NCBI GenBank assembly: GCA_036499825.1
Contig: DASYCZ010000062.1
Coordinates: 266,158-330,157 of the forward strand
Source of the DNA: Paradevosia sp036499825
GTDB lineage: Bacteria; Pseudomonadota; Alphaproteobacteria; Rhizobiales; Devosiaceae
Direction of reading: 5' to 3'
DNA: 64,000 nucleotides
Shown: piece by piece, positions 60,640 to 64,000 of the stretch
How positions within the stretch are numbered: position 1 is the first letter of the stretch
Layout: each line of letters starts with the position of its first letter
The notes under the pieces: generated by a model
Database searches by the model: none
Seen by the model: only the letters and a program-made list of their open reading frames with translations
What the model was told of the DNA's origin: nothing
Program-made: the position numbers and the translations under genes

Positions 60640-63600
60640 TTATTCTGCCGCTTCCGGCCGCGAAACGATGGTCACGCCATCCTTCTCGGTTTCGACGAGG
60701 CCCGTGCCCTCGCGCACGATATACTTGCGCGCGCTGTCGGCATCGGGCGGGATCTCGACCATGGCGCCTTCCGGCGTCATAGCTGCCTGGCGGCGGCGGA
60801 ACGGCGAGGTCATCCAGCCGAACAGGCGGCCGAAATTGTGCATCGTCGACTGCATCTGGTGCCAGATCACATACGGGGCCGTAATCATGGTCGGCACCAT
60901 CACCAGCGTCAGCAGGGTCGACACGAACAGGCCCGAAACCAGCGCCGCGCTGAGGTGGACGAACCAGCCGCCGGCCAGGCCACCCACCGTGATCTCACGG
61001 CGGATGAAGTCGAACTCGACGTTCAGCGCCATCGGGATCACGCCCAGTGCCGTCACCGTGGCGGTGAGCAGCACCGGCCGGACGCGCTGGCTGATGGTCA
61101 GCAGCATCGCCTTGACCGGCTCCACGCCGTCGTCGCGGTTGTAGTGGTTATAGGTGTCGGTCAGCACGATGCCGTTCTTCACCACGATGCCGGCCAGCGC
61201 CACGATGCCCAGGCCCGTCATGATCATCGAGAACGGCGTCTGCGTGATCGCGAGGCCGAGCATCACGCCCGCCAGCGACATGCCGATGGTCGAGATCGTC
61301 ACGAACACCTGCCAGAAGCTGTTGTACTCGAGCAGCAGGATCAGCGCGATCAGGGCGAGGGCCACGACGAACGCCTTGCCGATGAACGCACCGGTCTCCG
61401 CCTGCTGTTCGTCGGCGCCGCCATAGACGATGTGTGTGCCGGCAGGAATATTGCCTGCCTTCACCTGCTCCTGCTCCCACGTCTTGATCAGCTCGATCTT
61501 CTTGTTGGAGTCAAAGCCCGGCGCAACGTTGGCGGCCACCGTCATCGAGTAGTTGCCGTCATACCGGCCGATGGTCGCGACCTTCTGCACCGGGGTGCGC
61601 TTGATGAAATTGCTCACCGGCACCTGGCCGTTGGCCGTCGCGATCTTCAGCGAGTCGAGCGAGTCGAACGTCCGCTCGTCCTGCGGCAGGCGAACACGGA
61701 TATCGAGCTCGTCCGTCGTGTCTTCCGGCCGGTAGGAACCGATCTTCACGCCCGAGGTGACGAGCTGCACATAGGGGCTGAGCTCGCGCACGCCGATGCC
61801 GTATTTGGCGGCGGCGACACGGTCGATCGTGACCTGCCAGTCGATGCCCGGCGAAGGCCGGCCGTCTTCCACGTCGAGCGTATTGCCGACGCCATGCTCC
61901 ACATAGTCGCGCAGCTTGGCGACGACCGGTGCGAGATCTTCGTAGTTGGCGCTCTCGACGCGCAGGTTGATCGCCTTGCCCGCGGGCGGACCATTTTCCT
62001 GCGCCGCGATCTGGATATCGAGGCCCGGTATGTCCTTCACCTTATCGCGGATCGACTGGAAGATCTGCGCCGCCGGCACACGCTCGGCCCAGGGCTGCAG
62101 CTGCAGCTGGAAGGTGCCGATGGTGTCGGGCGGCGATGCAGCCGAGAAGCCGCCATTGCCGCCGCCGAAGCCCATCACCGAGTCCTGGACGCCCTGCACC
62201 GTGAGAATGCGGGTCTCGACTTCCGCCAGCATGTCACGCACCTGGATCGGCGAGTAATTGCCGCGCGCGATGACGTTGACCGTACCCTGCTCGGGTTCGG
62301 ACGCGGGGAAGGCGACAAAGCCCGAGGGGTGGGCGAACATGAAGGCCGCCACGATCAGCAGCAGGCCGATCGGGATCGTCACCAGCGGATAGTGGAGCAG
62401 CACCGCCATCATGCGCACATAGACGCCGGTAAAGCCGCCCACCTTCTTGGTGTCGAACTTGTCGGGGTACATGACGATGTCGGCCTTGGCCTTTTCGACC
62501 GGATCGACATGCGAGCTGGCGATCAGCGCGCCGATGATGGGCATGAACACCAGCGCCGACAGCAGCGAGGCGCACATCACCACGATCACGATGATCGGCA
62601 GGTAGCTCATGAACTTGCCGATGATGCCCGGCCAGAACAGCAGCACGACGAACGCGCTGAGCGTCGTGAAGGTGGCCGAAACCACCGGCACGAACATCTT
62701 CTTGGCCGCCATGATGAAGGCTTCCCGCTTGGGCACGCCCTCCTGCAGCTTTCGTTCGGCGTATTCCACCACCACGATCGGATCGTCGACGAGCACGCCC
62801 ACCGCGAGCACGAGGCCGAACATGATCATCATGTTGAGCGTCATGCCGAGGATGCCGGTGACGAGGAACGCGATCATGAACGAGATCGGGATCGACGCGC
62901 CGATCATCAGCGCCGGGCGGACGCCGAGCGTCGCAACGCACGTGATCAGCACCAGCGCCACCGCGGTCAGCACCGCGGCCTGCAGCGAGTTGAAGAGGCT
63001 CTTGGCCTGCTCCGCCTGGTCGAGCAGGAACGAATGCTGGATGCCCGACGGCCAGGTGGCCGACAGATCGGTCGTCGTCTTCTTGGCCTCGTCGACCACG
63101 CTGATGACGTTGGTGCCGAGCTTCTTGACCACGCTGAGCGTGATCGCCGGCTGGCCGTTGACGTGCGCATAGCTCGTCGCATCTTCGAAGGTGCGGGTGA
63201 TCTGCGCCACGTCGCCGAATGTCACCACGGTGTCGCCCGAGGTCTTGAGCGGCAGCGAGTAGACGTCGGCAGGCGAGGTGATCAGCCCCGGCACCTGCAC
63301 GTTGAACGAACCATTGCCGGTGTCGAGCGTGCCGCCCGGAACCACGAGGTTGTTCTTGGCCAGCGCGTCGAGCAGCTGCGAAGCCGTGAGGTCATAGGCC
63401 TCCAGCTTGTCCATGTTGATGGTGACCGCCAGCATTTCGTCGCGCGAACCGGTGAGGTCCGCCGACTGCACGTCCGGCAGCTTTTCGAGCGCGTCCTGCA
63501 GGTCCTTGGCCTTTTGCACCAGGGCCCGCTCGGGCACGTCGCCATAGAGCGCGATCGACAGCGAGGGCAGGCTGGCGGTCGACACCGCCGTCACGGTCGG

Positions 63601-63978
63601 TACCGTCGCGTCGCTCGGCAGGTCGGCGCTGACGCCGTCGAGCTTGGCGCGCACGTCCGACAGCGCCTTGTCCTTGTTCGCATTGACGTCGAACTCGAGC
63701 AGCACCGAGGCAAAGCCCTGCGTCGCGGTCGTCGTGTAGTGGCTGAGGCCATCGACGTCCTTGACCCGGTCTTCGATCGGCTTCGCCAGCAGGCGCTCGG
63801 CGTCGGCCGGCGACACGCCGGTCTCCGTCACTGAGACGTAGAAGTACGGAATGTCGATGGCCGGGAAGCTTTCCTTGGGCAACGACAGATAGCTCAGGAC
63901 GCCGCCGACGAGCAGGACGACCATCACGGTCATCACCGCTCGCGGCATGCGCAGGATGCGCTCGAGGAAGTTCATCAT
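60640..63978 (-). CDS. RND-family efflux pump subunit (AcrB/MexB fold)
   Basis: A 1112-residue inner-membrane pump. First helix about 13-30, then a large periplasmic domain, a block of helices at about 340-550, a second periplasmic domain and a last helix block to about 1050. Helix 4 reads MFGLVLAVGVLVDDPIVVVEYAERKLQEG, with the proton-relay DD and one proline where most have alanine. Pumps drugs or other amphiphiles with a membrane-fusion protein and TolC-like channel; those genes are not in the window. The first residues are MMNFLERILRMPRAVMTV, with GGAG upstream. Confidence 0.93.
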   Translation of the reverse strand: MMNFLERILRMPRAVMTVMVVLLVGGVLSYLSLPKESFPAIDIPYFYVSVTETGVSPADAERLLAKPIEDRVKDVDGLSHYTTTATQGFASVLLEFDVNANKDKALSDVRAKLDGVSADLPSDATVPTVTAVSTASLPSLSIALYGDVPERALVQKAKDLQDALEKLPDVQSADLTGSRDEMLAVTINMDKLEAYDLTASQLLDALAKNNLVVPGGTLDTGNGSFNVQVPGLITSPADVYSLPLKTSGDTVVTFGDVAQITRTFEDATSYAHVNGQPAITLSVVKKLGTNVISVVDEAKKTTTDLSATWPSGIQHSFLLDQAEQAKSLFNSLQAAVLTAVALVLITCVATLGVRPALMIGASIPISFMIAFLVTGILGMTLNMMIMFGLVLAVGVLVDDPIVVVEYAERKLQEGVPKREAFIMAAKKMFVPVVSATFTTLSAFVVLLFWPGIIGKFMSYLPIIVIVVMCASLLSALVFMPIIGALIASSHVDPVEKAKADIVMYPDKFDTKKVGGFTGVYVRMMAVLLHYPLVTIPIGLLLIVAAFMFAHPSGFVAFPASEPEQGTVNVIARGNYSPIQVRDMLAEVETRILTVQGVQDSVMGFGGGNGGFSAASPPDTIGTFQLQLQPWAERVPAAQIFQSIRDKVKDIPGLDIQIAAQENGPPAGKAINLRVESANYEDLAPVVAKLRDYVEHGVGNTLDVEDGRPSPGIDWQVTIDRVAAAKYGIGVRELSPYVQLVTSGVKIGSYRPEDTTDELDIRVRLPQDERTFDSLDSLKIATANGQVPVSNFIKRTPVQKVATIGRYDGNYSMTVAANVAPGFDSNKKIELIKTWEQEQVKAGNIPAGTHIVYGGADEQQAETGAFIGKAFVVALALIALILLLEYNSFWQVFVTISTIGMSLAGVMLGLAITQTPFSMIMTGLGIVALAGIVVKNGIVLTDTYNHYNRDDGVEPVKAMLLTISQRVRPVLLTATVTALGVIPMALNVEFDFIRREITVGGLAGGWFVHLSAALVSGLFVSTLLTLVMVPTMITAPYVIWHQMQSTMHNFGRLFGWMTSPFRRRQAAMTPEGAMVEIPPDADSARKYIVREGTGLVETEKDGVTIVSRPEAAE

Positions 63979-64000
63979 GAGGGCTGCTCCGAACTGGCGC

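Noticed and set aside
60451..63834. 1127-codon open frame on the plus strand opposite the RND pump gene
   Set aside because: It is the antisense shadow of a GC-rich gene: the product is packed with R, H, D and Q, has no domain pattern, and the opposite frame is a clear AcrB-type pump.

Overview
The window is a GC-rich, gene-dense stretch of chromosome from an alphaproteobacterium. Content and style suggest the order Hyphomicrobiales, perhaps a Devosia-like organism; the genus is a guess. Pointers are a PleC/DivJ-style kinase, a DUF2865 protein, a DUF3422 protein, a class II DAHP synthase, citramalate synthase, GluRS with full-length NadE, and a DUF559 gene beside palindromic repeats. There are about 55 protein-coding genes. 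I saw no rRNA, tRNA or CRISPR array.

Layout. 1-5.0 kb: end of an ABC exporter gene overlapping a CLC chloride channel, then a TetR gene divergent from an FAD monooxygenase with three operator-like palindromes between them. 5.0-9.0 kb: GH2 beta-mannosidase behind a LacI-type palindrome, a DMT permease and a DUF2188 protein. 9-15.3 kb: two MFS permeases, each divergent from its own regulator (TetR, MarR), with a cold-shock protein and a type II NADH dehydrogenase between. 15.3-18.7 kb: CDF transporter, dusA, a complete 854-bp IS5-family (IS427-type) element and a nucleoside deaminase. The IS sits exactly in the shared stop codons of the two convergent host genes. 18.7-25.0 kb: retropepsin-like protease, GST, divergent cobS/cobT, a membrane histidine kinase, a secreted nuclease and an Lrp regulator.

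25.0-28.6 kb: a three-gene operon for a MotA/TolQ/ExbB-like channel, a TolR-like protein with an unusual periplasmic domain and a two-TM partner, divergent from a DUF3422 gene. 28.7-37.2 kb: cytochrome c, a LysR regulator and two ABC systems facing apart. The plus-strand set (cupredoxin-like protein, beta-propeller, binding protein, ABC-2 permease) resembles the PQQ-dehydrogenase-associated Ped/Lut group linked to lanthanide uptake. Its apparent ATPase lies at the far end of the opposite operon, behind an SsuABC-like importer.

37.2-50 kb is mostly housekeeping: moaA, L,D-transpeptidase, rpiA, a DUF2059 protein, gor, DAHP synthase, an outer-membrane barrel, nadE, gltX, a DUF2865 protein and an FAA hydrolase. 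50-57.3 kb: cysS, the DUF559 gene inside palindromic repeats, VOC protein, proline iminopeptidase, GFA protein, cimA and a LysM protein that appears to start at CTG. 57.4-64 kb: ArsR with an Atm1-type ABC exporter, a secreted protein of unknown function and an RND efflux pump whose partner lies beyond the window.

Transport and its local control dominate the accessory parts. The points that most deserve a second look are the split ABC locus, the channel operon at 25-27 kb, the DUF559/palindrome unit and the IS at the shared stop codons.
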